Numbered from the stretch's first letter, positions 46,095 to 55,810 are shown. The stretch: 55,880 nt of DNA from an uncultured Sutterella sp. (GCA_934249275.1 CAKQKT010000001.1:1-55880), one strand, 5' to 3'. Program-made: numbers and translations. Notes: generated by a model from the letters alone, not told the origin.

Positions 46095-48074
46095 TTACGA
46101 ATCGGACGACTCCGATGCGTCAGGCGCCTCAGGAGCTTCTTCCGGAGTCTGCTCCTCAATTGCCTCCTCTTCCTCGTCCTCGTCATCCGTGTCTGCGGTT
46201 TCATCAAGAATCCGCAGCAGGCGGGAGTCCATGACGAGATCCACGAGATCGCACCCCATGATCTGCAGCTGGACCTTGCGGCCGCGCGGCAAATCTTCCG
46301 GCAGTCCCGGCACGCGCTGCATGAAGGGAAGGCCGTCGATGCGCACCAGATCTCCCTTGACCACAATGGCCTCGATCTGGTCCACGCTCTCCTGCATGAT
46401 CCAGCGCAGCGACCAGTAGCGTTCCATGCGGGTCTGGAAGTCCCCGTAAAGCGCATAGATGTTCTCAAACTGGCTCACGATCGTGAAGAGTTCGACATCA
46501 TTGCCCTGATAAGCCGGCGGCTCGCCAAGAACAGCCGTAATCATCTGGCGCTGGTTGACAAGGTCTACATAGCGGCGAAGCGGAGAAGTGCTCCACGCAT
46601 AGCGCACCACGCCCAAGCCGTCGTGCGGCCCCGGAGTCGTGCTCATGCGCACGCGTCCCATGCGCTGCGAACGATAGATGCCCGGCGTCCCGTGTTCTTC
46701 CATCCAGAGACCCCAGGTGCTGTTGGCAAAGATCATGAGTTCGGCGACAAGCAGGTCGAGCGGCTCCCCGCGACGACGGCCCTTGACGCGAATCTGAGCA
46801 TCCTCGCCCTCGCCTTCAAGCGCAAAGTACCAGTCGACACGGCCCACCGGTTCAGGGCGGCCGCGAACTTCCTCACGATCCCCCTGAAGCTTTTTCGCAA
46901 AATGCCAGAGCCAGCAGATCTCGTCCGCGAACTCCATGTCGAGCGTGCCGGCCTTGATGGCCTCCTCGGTCACGAGTTCGTCGATCTTGTCGTATCGCAG
47001 GTTTCGCGCAACGCTTACCCGCTCCAACCTTGTCTCAGTCTTCTCAACCGAGAGGGTTTCATCATCGACCGTCGCGTAAAGCGAGAGGCAGGGCACGGGA
47101 CGACCCTCGTCAAGAGAGAAAGCCTTGATCCAGGAATCAGGCAGCATCGTCGTCTTGAGCCCCGGAGCATAGACCGTGCTCATGCGAGCACGCGCCACCT
47201 TGTCGATCGGATCATCGCGCAAAATGCTAAGCGCCGGAGCGGCAATATGGATGCCGATGCGAGTACGGCCGCCTTCGAGATGCACAATGCTGGCGGCATC
47301 GTCCACCTCGGTTGTTTCCGAATCGTCGATTGAAAACGCCTTGACGTCGGCAAGAGGATACTGCGACCAGTCCGAATCGGGCGGCTGCGGAAGATCGGCA
47401 GGAAAACCTCTGCCCTGCGGGAAATTCAACGCATAGAAGCTGTCAACATGCCAGCGCCAGGGCGAAGCAATGCCGCCGAGTTCGAGCATGAGTCTGAGCG
47501 GCGTCTGCCGAGTTTCGGCGGAAGCATCATTCAAAGCCTTCCATTCGATGCCATTCTTGTCAGGGCGAATGAGAAGCGACATGGCATTGCGGCGAATGAC
47601 CTCGGGAAGATTCCCCGCCACCATTTCAGCCGTCCATGCCTTGCGCTGCTCCTCCAGGCGACGCTTTTTCTCGAGCGCCTCAAGCGCCTTCTGCAGGATA
47701 TCCTCAGGCGCACGGCGGTAGCTCCCGCGTCCCTTTCGGTAGAAATAGACCGGATTGCCGTGGAGCGCCCAGAGCAGCGCGGCCTTTTCAACGGGTCCGG
47801 CCGTGCCGCCCCAATATTCGGCGGCAAGATCGGCATAACTGAATTCCCCCTCAGGGGCAACCTCCCACAAAAAGGCCGGATCAAGCTCAGGCACCATGTC
47901 CTGGGCACGCGTCACGAGGTCAGCAGGCGCAGGCTGCTCAAACTCGAAAAACGAGTGCGAAGCCTTGATTTTCGTTCGGCGTCCCGTAGGGAGCTGCACC
48001 TGATAGGCGTTGCCGGCCTGGCTGAGCACGGTGCCCGCCTTGAAGGAACCGTCTTCTTCAAAAAAGAGATTCAT
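46095..48074 (-). CDS. RNB-domain exoribonuclease (RNase II family)
   Basis: Predicted 3'-5' exoribonuclease. The RNB domain spans about 225-560. Catalytic acidic cluster SIDDSETTEVDDAASI has a glutamate at one of the four aspartate positions of RNase II, a variation typical of this subfamily. GIHIAAPALSIL and PLRRYVDLVNQRQMI are also conserved. An N-terminal KOW/cold-shock-like part and a short C-terminal S1-like part flank it. The last 35 residues are very acidic. Length 659. It is not classic E. coli Rnb or RNase R by length and layout. Confidence 0.88.
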   Translation of the reverse strand: MNLFFEEDGSFKAGTVLSQAGNAYQVQLPTGRRTKIKASHSFFEFEQPAPADLVTRAQDMVPELDPAFLWEVAPEGEFSYADLAAEYWGGTAGPVEKAALLWALHGNPVYFYRKGRGSYRRAPEDILQKALEALEKKRRLEEQRKAWTAEMVAGNLPEVIRRNAMSLLIRPDKNGIEWKALNDASAETRQTPLRLMLELGGIASPWRWHVDSFYALNFPQGRGFPADLPQPPDSDWSQYPLADVKAFSIDDSETTEVDDAASIVHLEGGRTRIGIHIAAPALSILRDDPIDKVARARMSTVYAPGLKTTMLPDSWIKAFSLDEGRPVPCLSLYATVDDETLSVEKTETRLERVSVARNLRYDKIDELVTEEAIKAGTLDMEFADEICWLWHFAKKLQGDREEVRGRPEPVGRVDWYFALEGEGEDAQIRVKGRRRGEPLDLLVAELMIFANSTWGLWMEEHGTPGIYRSQRMGRVRMSTTPGPHDGLGVVRYAWSTSPLRRYVDLVNQRQMITAVLGEPPAYQGNDVELFTIVSQFENIYALYGDFQTRMERYWSLRWIMQESVDQIEAIVVKGDLVRIDGLPFMQRVPGLPEDLPRGRKVQLQIMGCDLVDLVMDSRLLRILDETADTDDEDEEEEAIEEQTPEEAPEAPDASESSDS

Positions 48075-48183
48075 GAATCTTTCGCTTTACATCCGCTCGC
48101 AGCGAATGAGTGATGTTCGGGGAAACGCCCCCTATTGTGCCAAAACAAGGCATGAAACGCCTTGTTTTCGAATGCCTCGAGCC

Positions 48184-48783
48184 TCAGTCCTCGTTCAGCA
48201 TGAAATCCAAAACGCGGGGCATTACGGTTTCAATGTGCGAGATGCGATGATCTTCACCGGGCAAAATCACCTGCCTGCAGGCAGCGTACGCTCTTGCACC
48301 GGCACGCCAATCCAACGTTTCATCCGCCGTCCCCAACACAACAAGCGTGCGTCCGGGATCAACCGCCAAAGGCGAAACCGCTTCAGACAAAGAGAGGAGC
48401 TCGCCTGCCGCCGAAGGCTTGACTTCCACCGTGCGCTGAGTCCCGTAAATCGTCTGAACGCCGACGTGCTCGCCCACGAAGTTCCATGGATTGAAGCAGG
48501 GATTAAGTAGTGCGCAGCAAAGTCCGTACTGAACAGCCGCACGGGCAGCCCAGAAGCCGCCGAGACTGGAACCCACAACGCCAAGCCCCTCGGCCCCTTC
48601 GCGTTCAACCGCATCCCGAATGATTCGATCAACCTCAAAAGGAGACGCATTCAGGTCCGGTGCGAGCACGCGAACTCCCGCAGGAACGGCTGCACGCAGC
48701 ACTCGGACTTTGTTCGACTCGGGAGACGAGAGAAATCCATGCAGATAGAGAATCGACTTCATTGAAGCGCTCTTTTTCATCAT
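48184..48783 (-). CDS. YqiA/YcfP-family alpha/beta-fold esterase
   Basis: 199 residues. SILYLHGFLSSPESNKV is the family's N-terminal signature. The nucleophile elbow is GSSLGGF (Ser73), with acid in GTADETLDW and histidine in GEDHRI, so the triad is complete. The N-terminus MMKKSASMKS leaves several start options. The first ATG overlaps the mpl stop by four bases (ATGA), implying coupling. Substrate unknown; short-chain acyl esters in the family. Confidence 0.88.
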   Translation of the reverse strand: MMKKSASMKSILYLHGFLSSPESNKVRVLRAAVPAGVRVLAPDLNASPFEVDRIIRDAVEREGAEGLGVVGSSLGGFWAARAAVQYGLCCALLNPCFNPWNFVGEHVGVQTIYGTQRTVEVKPSAAGELLSLSEAVSPLAVDPGRTLVVLGTADETLDWRAGARAYAACRQVILPGEDHRISHIETVMPRVLDFMLNED

Positions 48784-50138
48784 GCGCCGAAGCGCTCGGC
48801 GAGTCCGGAAAGCAGTTTTCCGTGAATGCCGCCAAACGCTCCGTTGCTCATGCAGAGGACGGTGTCGCCGGGGCGAGCCTCCCGCAGCACCGCCTTGACG
48901 AGCTCGTCAAGATCATGCGTGCAAAACGCGCGGCCGCCCATGACATCAAGCACTTCCGCCGGCTCCCAGGCTACGCCCTTGCCTGCGTAGCAGAACACCT
49001 CGTCCGCCTCTCCCAATGCGTCCGCAAGCCTGCTCTTCATCGTGCCGAGCTTCATGGTATTGCTTCGCGGTTCAAGCACGGCAAGAAGGCGGCCGGACGC
49101 CAGGCGGCTCTTCACAGCATGAATCGTCTCGGCAATGGCAGTCGGATGATGAGCAAAGTCGTCGATCACTGTCACGCCGTCCTCAATGCCCTTGACCTCC
49201 ATGCGGCGCTTGACACCGGCAAAGGAAGCAAGAGCCTCAACAGCCTGTTCCGGCATGACGCCCACGCTGCGTGCCGCCGCAACGGCCGCCAGCGCATTGA
49301 GTCCGTTGTAGCGTCCCGGCATTGCAAGCTTCAGGCATCCGAAGCTCCTTCCCTCAAACGACACTTCACCGTCCTCCGAAAGCATCCAGCCATTCGGAAC
49401 ATCAAAGCGCTCCAGCTTGCTCCAGCATCCCTTTGCAAGCACGCGATCAAGCGCTTCACAATGCCCGTTTGCCACCACGAGCCCTTCGGAAGGCATGATG
49501 CGGACAAGATGGTGAAACTGCTTCTCAATGGCGGCAAGATTTTCAAAAATGTCCGCGTGATCGTACTCAAGATTGTTGAGAATGGCCGTGCGAGGACGGT
49601 AATGCACAAACTTGCTGCGCTTGTCGAAGAAAGCCGTATCGTATTCGTCGGCCTCAATGACGAAGGGAGACATCGGAGCCGTACAGCCAAGCGACGCTGA
49701 ACGCGGCCCCCACTGCGGCACGCCGCCGATGAGGTAGCCGGGTTCGAGCCCCGCCTCCTTCAGAATCCAAGCCAGCATCGACGTCGTGGTCGTCTTGCCA
49801 TGCGTGCCGGCAACAGCCAGCACATGGCGGCCGGCAAGCACATGCTCGCAAAGCCAGGCGGGCCCCGAAGTGTACGGAAGTCCCTTGTTGAGGATTGCCT
49901 CGAGCAACGGATTGCCTCGAGAAATGGCATTGCCGATCACGAAGACGTCCGGATGAATTGCATCGAGCTGCGAGGCAGCGTAGCCCTCAATAATTTCAAT
50001 GCCCGCGTTCCGAAGTGCGTCGCTCATGGGCGGATAGACGTGTGCGTCACACCCCGTTACAGTGTGACCGGCCTCGCGCGCGAGCTGAGCAACGCCGCCC
50101 ATAAACGTACCGCAAATGCCGAGAATATGAATATGCAT
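48780..50138 (-). CDS. mpl: UDP-MurNAc:L-Ala-gamma-D-Glu-meso-DAP ligase Mpl
   Basis: Murein recycling ligase that joins the recovered tripeptide to UDP-MurNAc. N-terminal MHIHILGICGTFMGGVAQLA binds the UDP-sugar. The ATP site is VAGTHGKTTTTSMLAW. EADEYDTAFFDKRSKF and IDDFAHHPTAI are Mur-ligase active-site blocks; the EYDTAFFD form is typical of Mpl rather than MurC. GAGGAA before the ATG at 50138 decides the start, giving 452 residues. Coupled to the downstream esterase. Confidence 0.95.
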   Translation of the reverse strand: MHIHILGICGTFMGGVAQLAREAGHTVTGCDAHVYPPMSDALRNAGIEIIEGYAASQLDAIHPDVFVIGNAISRGNPLLEAILNKGLPYTSGPAWLCEHVLAGRHVLAVAGTHGKTTTTSMLAWILKEAGLEPGYLIGGVPQWGPRSASLGCTAPMSPFVIEADEYDTAFFDKRSKFVHYRPRTAILNNLEYDHADIFENLAAIEKQFHHLVRIMPSEGLVVANGHCEALDRVLAKGCWSKLERFDVPNGWMLSEDGEVSFEGRSFGCLKLAMPGRYNGLNALAAVAAARSVGVMPEQAVEALASFAGVKRRMEVKGIEDGVTVIDDFAHHPTAIAETIHAVKSRLASGRLLAVLEPRSNTMKLGTMKSRLADALGEADEVFCYAGKGVAWEPAEVLDVMGGRAFCTHDLDELVKAVLREARPGDTVLCMSNGAFGGIHGKLLSGLAERFGA

Positions 50139-50273
50139 GTATTTGTTCCTCAAACCAGGATGCAGGCGAAAGGTGCTTCATTTTACCGCGCACAAGGAAC
50201 CCGCCCCAACCGTCCGAGCCGCACTATCATGTGCCGAACACATCCGTATCCGCGTTCTGAAAGGAGAGAGTCC

Positions 50274-50858
50274 GTGCACGACAAAAACAGGCTCCGCGAT
50301 TCCGAATCAGCCGCTGCCGCTCAAGCAGCCGTCCTGATAGCCTCGCATCATCTGCCCAGAGACAAGGCCGTCGAAACCGTCATGCTCTCGACAGGCGTTC
50401 GTCCTTCTGAAGCCCACATCGCATCCGAGCTCAGACGATGGTTTGCCTGCTTCGACCCGGAAGGCCACAAATCCCTCCTTCTGAAGAAGCGCCTGGCGGC
50501 TCTCACCGTTCTGACATCCCTTTCCGAATGGTCGCCCGCTCTGACCGGGCCGGTTCTTGCCGGCGATGCACTTGAAGACGATCCCGTAACAATCGTGATC
50601 AGAACAGACGATGAGAAGGCCGTAGGACTAGCTCTCCTCGCAATAGGCGTCGAATATGATGCCGTTGAATCATCTGAAAACGGCAGATCATTCAAAACCG
50701 TGCTCCATGCCGAATGTCGTGGAGAAAGCATTTTGATCACCATCACGAACTCCCGTCAGCCCGCAAAGTCCGCTCTTCAAGACGAATGGCAGCGCCCGGA
50801 AGAAGCCCTGCCCAAGCTCTCCGAAAAAGGTCTTCGCCGGCTCCTTGGCATGGATTAG
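50274..50858 (+). CDS. Hypothetical protein, possible degenerate nucleotidyltransferase fold
   Basis: A GTG start with a strong Shine-Dalgarno (AAGGAGAG) gives 194 residues; the much longer open frame upstream is antisense to mpl and unsupported. The N-terminal 90 residues are helical. The middle has SPALTGPVLAGDALEDD and VTIVIRTDDEKAVGLALLA, which resemble the minimal nucleotidyltransferase pattern (helix, LTG-xxxG, acidic strand). Only part of the usual acidic pair is clear. I recall similar betaproteobacterial proteins of unknown role. Function not assigned. Confidence 0.75.
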   Translation: MHDKNRLRDSESAAAAQAAVLIASHHLPRDKAVETVMLSTGVRPSEAHIASELRRWFACFDPEGHKSLLLKKRLAALTVLTSLSEWSPALTGPVLAGDALEDDPVTIVIRTDDEKAVGLALLAIGVEYDAVESSENGRSFKTVLHAECRGESILITITNSRQPAKSALQDEWQRPEEALPKLSEKGLRRLLGMD

Positions 50859-51168
50859 CCTTTTTTCGGCATGTGCACAGCTCCCTGCGCTCGGTATCAT
50901 TGACCCTGTCGGCCGCCGGGAGCGCACACATTTGAAGACAATTTTTTCTTTCCACTCCCAAATGAGCGGCGTTCCAGTCTTTACTTTTTGAACCAAAGTA
51001 GCGACAATTGCGAACAAGTTGGCGCATTTTCAGAGAAATATGCGACATGCACCAACTCAACCACAAGCCCACACATTTCAATTCCATACGCAACGGAGAC
51101 TGAGGATACTGACCGGCCAAAAGCGGCACATCCTCCACATCTCCTTAAAGAACAAGGCCTAAACCATC
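50859..51168. other. 310-base region upstream of accB
   Basis: No convincing gene. It is AT-richer than its surroundings in the middle (about 50935-51010). An inverted repeat GAGGAT...ATCCTC (51102-51107 and 51130-51135) with an inner CCG/CGG lies about 35 bases before accB. A second, GCTCCC...GGGAGC, is near 50880-50924. No -10/-35 pair stands out. A long accB leader is known in E. coli. Confidence 0.5.
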
Positions 51169-51624
51169 ATGGATCTGCGCAAACTCAAGACATTGATCGA
51201 CCTCGTGAGCGAAAGCGGCGTCGCCGAACTTGAAATCACCGAAGGCGAGGACCGGGTCCGAATCGTCAACCGCAACGGCGCAGCCCCCGTTCAAGTCCAT
51301 CAGCCCGTCACCATCGCTCAGCCGATGGCCGTTCCCGCTCCCGCTCAGGAAGCTGCCCCTGCCCCCGCCCCCGCTGCCCCGAAGCAGACCGGCACGCCGC
51401 TCACCAGCCCGATGGTCGGAACGTTCTACCGCGCTCCGTCCCCGGGCGCCGACCCCTTCGTCAAGGTTGGCGACACGGTCAAGAAGGGACAGGTGGTCTG
51501 CATCATCGAAGCCATGAAGCTTCTCAACGAAGTCGAGGCAGACATGGACGGCACGATCAAGGAGGTCTGCGTTGAAAATGGCCAGCCTGTTGAATTCGGC
51601 CAGTCGCTTTTCATCATTGAATAA
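51169..51624 (+). CDS. accB: Biotin carboxyl carrier protein of acetyl-CoA carboxylase
   Basis: Carries biotin between the carboxylase and carboxyltransferase subunits in malonyl-CoA synthesis. MDLRKLKTLIDLVSESGVAE is the standard N-terminus. An Ala/Pro/Gln linker (about 48-75) precedes the biotinyl domain with SPMVGTFYRAPSPGADPF (thumb-bearing form) and EAMKLLNE, biotinylated on Lys117. Length 151. accC follows after 15 bases. Confidence 0.97.
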   Translation: MDLRKLKTLIDLVSESGVAELEITEGEDRVRIVNRNGAAPVQVHQPVTIAQPMAVPAPAQEAAPAPAPAAPKQTGTPLTSPMVGTFYRAPSPGADPFVKVGDTVKKGQVVCIIEAMKLLNEVEADMDGTIKEVCVENGQPVEFGQSLFIIE

Positions 51625-51639
51625 TCCGCACGCGTCTCT

Positions 51640-52998
51640 ATGTTTGGAAAAATTCTGATCGCCAACCGCGGCGAAATTGCTCTGCGCATCCAGCGCGCCT
51701 GCCGCGAGATGGGCATCAAAACCGTCGCCGTGCACTCAACCGCCGACGCGGATGCAAAATATGTCCGCCTTGCTGACGAAAGCGTCTGCATCGGCCCGGC
51801 TCAATCGAGCCTCTCCTACCTGAACATCCCGGCCATCATCTCCGCTGCCGAGGTCACGGATGCAGAGGCTATTCACCCCGGCTACGGCTTTCTTTCAGAA
51901 AATGCCGACTTTGCCGAACGCGTCGAGCGCTCCGGCTTCACCTTCATCGGCCCGCGCGCCGAGAGCATCCGTCTCATGGGCGACAAGGTGAGCGCCAAGC
52001 AGGCCATGCGCGACGCAGGGGTGCCCTGCGTGCCCGGCTCCGACGGCGCACTTCCTGACGATCCTCAGGAAATCCTGCGCATCGCACGTCAGATCGGCTA
52101 CCCGGTCATCATCAAGGCCTCGGGTGGCGGCGGCGGTCGAGGCATGCGCGTCGTACGCACGGAAGCCGCGCTCATCACCTCGGTCAACATGACCCGCGAG
52201 GAAGCGCGCGTCGCTTTCGGGAACCCCACCGTCTACATGGAAAAGTTCCTCGAAAATCCGCGTCATATCGAAATTCAGGTCCTTTCCGACAACTTTCAGA
52301 ACGCCGTCTATCTTGGCGAGCGCGACTGCTCCATGCAGCGCCGCAATCAGAAAGTGCTCGAAGAAGCTCCGGCTTTCGGCATTTCCCGCAAGCTTATCGA
52401 TCGTCTCGGAAGCCGCTGTGTTGAAGCATGCCGCCGCATTGGTTATCGTGGAGCAGGCACGTTCGAATTTCTCTATGAAAACGGCGAGTTCTACTTCATT
52501 GAAATGAACACGCGCGTTCAGGTCGAGCATCCCGTTACAGAACTGATCACCGGCGTCGACATCGTCTGCGAACAGATCCGCATCGCAGCAGGCGAACGTC
52601 TCTCCTACCGCCAGCGAGACATCACGCTTCGCGGCCACGCCATCGAATGCCGCATCAACGCCGAAGACCCCTTCACCTTCGTGCCGAGTCCCGGTCGCGT
52701 TACCGCGTGGCATCTGCCCGGCGGTCCCGGCATCCGCATCGACACTCACGTTTTTGCCGGCTATACCGTTCCGCCTTACTACGACAGCATGATCGGCAAG
52801 ATCATTGCTCACGGCGACACCCGCGAACAGGCGATTGCACGCATGCGAGTCGCACTCTCCGAACTTGCCGTCGAAGGCATCAAGACAAATACGAAGCTCC
52901 ACCGTGAACTTCTAGCCGACGAGCGCTTCTTCCAAGGCGGCACCAGCATCCACTATCTGGAAGAGAAGCTCCGTTCCCGCGCGGAAGCCCACAAGTAA
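51640..52998 (+). CDS. accC: Biotin carboxylase subunit of acetyl-CoA carboxylase
   Basis: ATP-dependent carboxylation of AccB biotin. [36 protein letters not shown] and the ATP-grasp glycine loop [14 protein letters not shown] are present. Catalytic blocks [20 protein letters not shown] and [16 protein letters not shown] follow. Length 452. An intrinsic terminator follows. Confidence 0.98.
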   Translation: MFGKILIANRGEIALRIQRACREMGIKTVAVHSTADADAKYVRLADESVCIGPAQSSLSYLNIPAIISAAEVTDAEAIHPGYGFLSENADFAERVERSGFTFIGPRAESIRLMGDKVSAKQAMRDAGVPCVPGSDGALPDDPQEILRIARQIGYPVIIKASGGGGGRGMRVVRTEAALITSVNMTREEARVAFGNPTVYMEKFLENPRHIEIQVLSDNFQNAVYLGERDCSMQRRNQKVLEEAPAFGISRKLIDRLGSRCVEACRRIGYRGAGTFEFLYENGEFYFIEMNTRVQVEHPVTELITGVDIVCEQIRIAAGERLSYRQRDITLRGHAIECRINAEDPFTFVPSPGRVTAWHLPGGPGIRIDTHVFAGYTVPPYYDSMIGKIIAHGDTREQAIARMRVALSELAVEGIKTNTKLHRELLADERFFQGGTSIHYLEEKLRSRAEAHK

Positions 52999-53015
52999 CT
53001 TCTTCTTATTTAACC

Positions 53016-53048
53016 TGCGGGAGTTGACTCGACTCCCGCATTCTTTTT
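53016..53048 (+). terminator. Intrinsic terminator after accC
   Basis: A perfect 9-bp stem TGCGGGAGT / ACTCCCGCA (53016-53024 with 53032-53040) is followed by TTCTTTTT. prmA begins 16 bases later. Confidence 0.85.
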
Positions 53049-53063
53049 ATCCGTTGAGGATTT

Positions 53064-53960
53064 ATGCGCCAGATTAAGATTCTTGCCGACGAACGCAGCG
53101 CCGAAGCGCTTTCCGACATGCTGATGGACGCAGGAGCACTCTCCGCCACCATCGAAGACGCAGACGCCGAATCGACAGACGAAAAGCCGCTCTACGGCGA
53201 GCCCGGACTCGAACCCGACAACTGCGCCTGGCCGCGCTCCATCGTCTCCATTCTGGCTGATGACGACTTTGATCTCGAAACGTCTCTTGCCATAGCCGTC
53301 AAGGCTCTGAAATGCGAAAAGCCCGAGCTGCTCGGCACTGAAGAAGTGGAGGATGCCGACTGGGTTCGCATCACTCAGGCTCAGTTCCAGCCGACGCAGG
53401 TCTCGGATCGTCTTTGGATCGTGCCGACCTGGCACGACCTCCCCAACGAGAACGCCATCAACGTGCGCCTCGACCCGGGCGTTGCCTTCGGCACCGGCTC
53501 CCATCCGACCACGCATCTTTGCCTTCAGTGGCTTGACGCCAACGTAAAGGCAACGGACCGCGTGCTGGATTACGGCTGCGGCACGGGCATTCTCGCCATC
53601 GCTGCCAAGCTTGTCGGTGCAGCCGAGGTCGCGGGAACGGACATTGATCCGCAGGCAGTTGAAGCCGCCGGCGACAATGCTCTGATGAACCACGTTGAAG
53701 CAAAGTTCTACCTTCCCGACGACATGCCCGACGGCACATACGACATCGTCGTCGCCAACATCCTTGCCAACCCGCTCAAGCTTCTCGCTCCGGCTCTGCT
53801 CGGCCGCGTAAAGAAAGGCGGCGCTCTCGTGCTTTCCGGCGTTCTTGCCAAGCAGGCCGAAGAAGTCATCGCCGCATACCAAGCCATTGATCCTTCCGTC
53901 AAGCTTTCCGTCTGGCGTCAGGAAGAGGATTGGGTCTGCATTTCCGGCCGCCGCGAGTAA
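53064..53960 (+). CDS. prmA: Ribosomal protein L11 methyltransferase PrmA
   Basis: Trimethylates L11. An N-terminal substrate-recognition domain (about 1-95, LSDMLMDAGALSATIEDA) is followed by the methyltransferase: LDPGVAFGTGSHPTTHLCL, VLDYGCGTGILAIAA (motif I), GTDIDPQAV and VVANILANPL. Length 298. GAGG lies just before the ATG. Its position after accBC is conserved in betaproteobacteria, although a terminator separates them here. Confidence 0.96.
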   Translation: MRQIKILADERSAEALSDMLMDAGALSATIEDADAESTDEKPLYGEPGLEPDNCAWPRSIVSILADDDFDLETSLAIAVKALKCEKPELLGTEEVEDADWVRITQAQFQPTQVSDRLWIVPTWHDLPNENAINVRLDPGVAFGTGSHPTTHLCLQWLDANVKATDRVLDYGCGTGILAIAAKLVGAAEVAGTDIDPQAVEAAGDNALMNHVEAKFYLPDDMPDGTYDIVVANILANPLKLLAPALLGRVKKGGALVLSGVLAKQAEEVIAAYQAIDPSVKLSVWRQEEDWVCISGRRE

Positions 53961-53989
53961 CCGTCAAATCGTTCCGAGGAGAATCCTCC

Positions 53990-54814
53990 ATGGCCAAAGT
54001 TCTTCGTTGTCCCGCCTGCGGGGCACTGTGGCGAGTCAAGGATGACTTCGCCGCCGACATGCTCCACTGCACTGAATGCCAGGCCTGCTTTTCTGCCGAC
54101 AAAACGGAAAGCCTGATCGTTCCCGACGAAAAGCTGGACGAACGTCTTCAACAAGTCACCAGGCATCAGACCCTTCAGCAGGAAGAGGCTCGTGAAGGCG
54201 AAGCCGCCATGAGCCGTCTCGCCGACTCGCTCACAGACTTCGACGCCCGCACCGACGCCAAGGAAGCCCCCGTCAACGCCCCCGCGACTCTCATTCAAGA
54301 GAGCTCCGAACGGTCGCACGGGATGCTCTGGACACTCGTCGCCATTCTCGCCCTGGCAGTTCTTTTGGCTGCCGGCCTTCTCCTCGGCCACAAGACCGTT
54401 CTCGGCACAATGCCCCAATTGCGCCCTCTCTACGAACAAGTCTGCACAAAGGCGCCGTGTCCGGGATTTGTTTGGCAAAATGCGGCCGCCTTCGAGGTAT
54501 CTGCTGAAATTGAGCGGCCGCTTGAAACGGCAGACGATGCAGACCGCGAAATTGCCCGTCACATGCCCGTCGTAACAGCCACGCTCACAAATTCCTCCGT
54601 ACTGCCTCAGGCACTGCCGATTCTGGAGATGAAGCTGCTTGACGCTGGCGGCGAAACACTTGCTCAGCGAGTGCTCGAACCGGCTGACTACGGCTTCGGC
54701 AATCAAGACGCCGTCGGCCCCGGGGCTCACGTTTCCGTCCGTCTGACAGTCACAACACCGCTTCCCTACGACGCAGCTAAAGCTGTCGTCAAACCGATTG
54801 CAACTCTTCAGTAA
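53990..54814 (+). CDS. Zinc-ribbon and DUF3426 membrane protein
   Basis: The N-terminal zinc ribbon has Cys7-xx-Cys10 (LRCPACGALWRV) and Cys27-xx-Cys30 (LHCTECQACF), an MJ0042-type finger. A low-complexity linker follows, then one membrane helix (about 108-130, MLWTLVAILALAVLLAAG) and a C-terminal DUF3426 domain of beta-strand character predicted to be periplasmic. AGGAG precedes the chosen ATG; 274 residues. Function unknown; it always seems to sit next to prmA in related genomes, from memory. Possibly links cytosolic and envelope signals. Confidence 0.85.
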   Translation: MAKVLRCPACGALWRVKDDFAADMLHCTECQACFSADKTESLIVPDEKLDERLQQVTRHQTLQQEEAREGEAAMSRLADSLTDFDARTDAKEAPVNAPATLIQESSERSHGMLWTLVAILALAVLLAAGLLLGHKTVLGTMPQLRPLYEQVCTKAPCPGFVWQNAAAFEVSAEIERPLETADDADREIARHMPVVTATLTNSSVLPQALPILEMKLLDAGGETLAQRVLEPADYGFGNQDAVGPGAHVSVRLTVTTPLPYDAAKAVVKPIATLQ

Positions 54815-54828
54815 CGCTTCTGATTCAT

Positions 54829-54866
54829 GGCGTCCCGCGCTTCAGCCGGACGCCTTTTCTTTTTTC
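54829..54866 (+). terminator. Terminator hairpin just before the PfkB start
   Basis: A 7-bp stem GGCGTCC / GGACGCC (54829-54835 with 54848-54854) is followed by TTTTCTTTTTT. The T-tract ends only about five bases before the kinase ATG. Confidence 0.8.
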
Positions 54867-54871
54867 GAACC

Positions 54872-55798
54872 ATGTCAGTCATCATTTCAGGCTCCATTGC
54901 CTACGACACGGTCTTCACTCATGAGGGATATTTTGCCGACACCCTCAGAAACGAAGCGCTTGACCGCCTCAACGTCACGCTTCAAGCCGCTTCGATGCGC
55001 CGCACTTTCGGCGGCTGTGCCGCAAACATTGCCTACAGCCTCAAGCAGCTCGGAGGCGACCCTCTCGTCTGGACGTCCGTCGGCCGCGATGCCGGCGACT
55101 ATCTCCAACACTTCGCACGACTCAACATCCGCAAGGACGGCATAACCGTCATGCCGAACGAGTGGACGGCTCAGTGCACAATCACCACCGACATCGGCGG
55201 CAACCAGCTGGCCACGTTCAGTCCCGGCGCCATGGCACATGCCGGAAATCTGCCCTGGCCTCAGGACGCCGGCATTTCATGCGGCATTCTCGCACCCAGT
55301 TGCCGAGATACGCTGCTCGCGCATGCCAAAGCCTTTATTTCGCACAATCTCCCCTTCATCTTTGATCCCGGCCAAACGACTCCGCTTTTTTCGGGCGACG
55401 AATTGCTAGCTCTCACGAAAGCCTCCTGCGCCATCGCATTCTCCGACTACGAAGCTCTCTTGATCGAGGAACGCACCGGCTTGTCTCCCGCCGGCCTCTC
55501 ACAACTCACAAACGCCGTCTTCTGCACGCATGGGGGCCGTGGAAGCTCCGTATGGCAACGAGGCGTGGAAACCCTCATCAATACGCCGAAAGTCAATGCC
55601 GTCGACCCCGTCGGCGCAGGCGACGCCTACCGCGGCGGTCTTCTTTGGGGCATGACGCAAGGGTTAGACCCCATCAAGTCCGCCGTCGCAGGCTCCTTCA
55701 TGGGAGCGACAAAAGCCGCATCCGTGGGCCCCTCCTACACGATCGATTCCAACCGTCTGAGCGTCGTACTCCAATCCGGCGACTTTCTTCAACGTTAA
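54872..55798 (+). CDS. PfkB-family carbohydrate kinase (adenosine-kinase-like)
   Basis: Ribokinase-family kinase. MSVIISGSIAYDTVFTHEG fits the start of the adenosine-kinase-like betaproteobacterial group. MRRTFGGCAANIAYSLKQLG is the substrate-binding strand. The ATP and catalytic-base block is DPVGAGDAYRGGLLWG. Length 308. An upstream extension lies within a terminator and is not used. No Shine-Dalgarno is visible. Substrate (adenosine or a sugar) is uncertain. Confidence 0.88.
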   Translation: MSVIISGSIAYDTVFTHEGYFADTLRNEALDRLNVTLQAASMRRTFGGCAANIAYSLKQLGGDPLVWTSVGRDAGDYLQHFARLNIRKDGITVMPNEWTAQCTITTDIGGNQLATFSPGAMAHAGNLPWPQDAGISCGILAPSCRDTLLAHAKAFISHNLPFIFDPGQTTPLFSGDELLALTKASCAIAFSDYEALLIEERTGLSPAGLSQLTNAVFCTHGGRGSSVWQRGVETLINTPKVNAVDPVGAGDAYRGGLLWGMTQGLDPIKSAVAGSFMGATKAASVGPSYTIDSNRLSVVLQSGDFLQR

Positions 55799-55810
55799 GC
55801 GTCCAATCGG

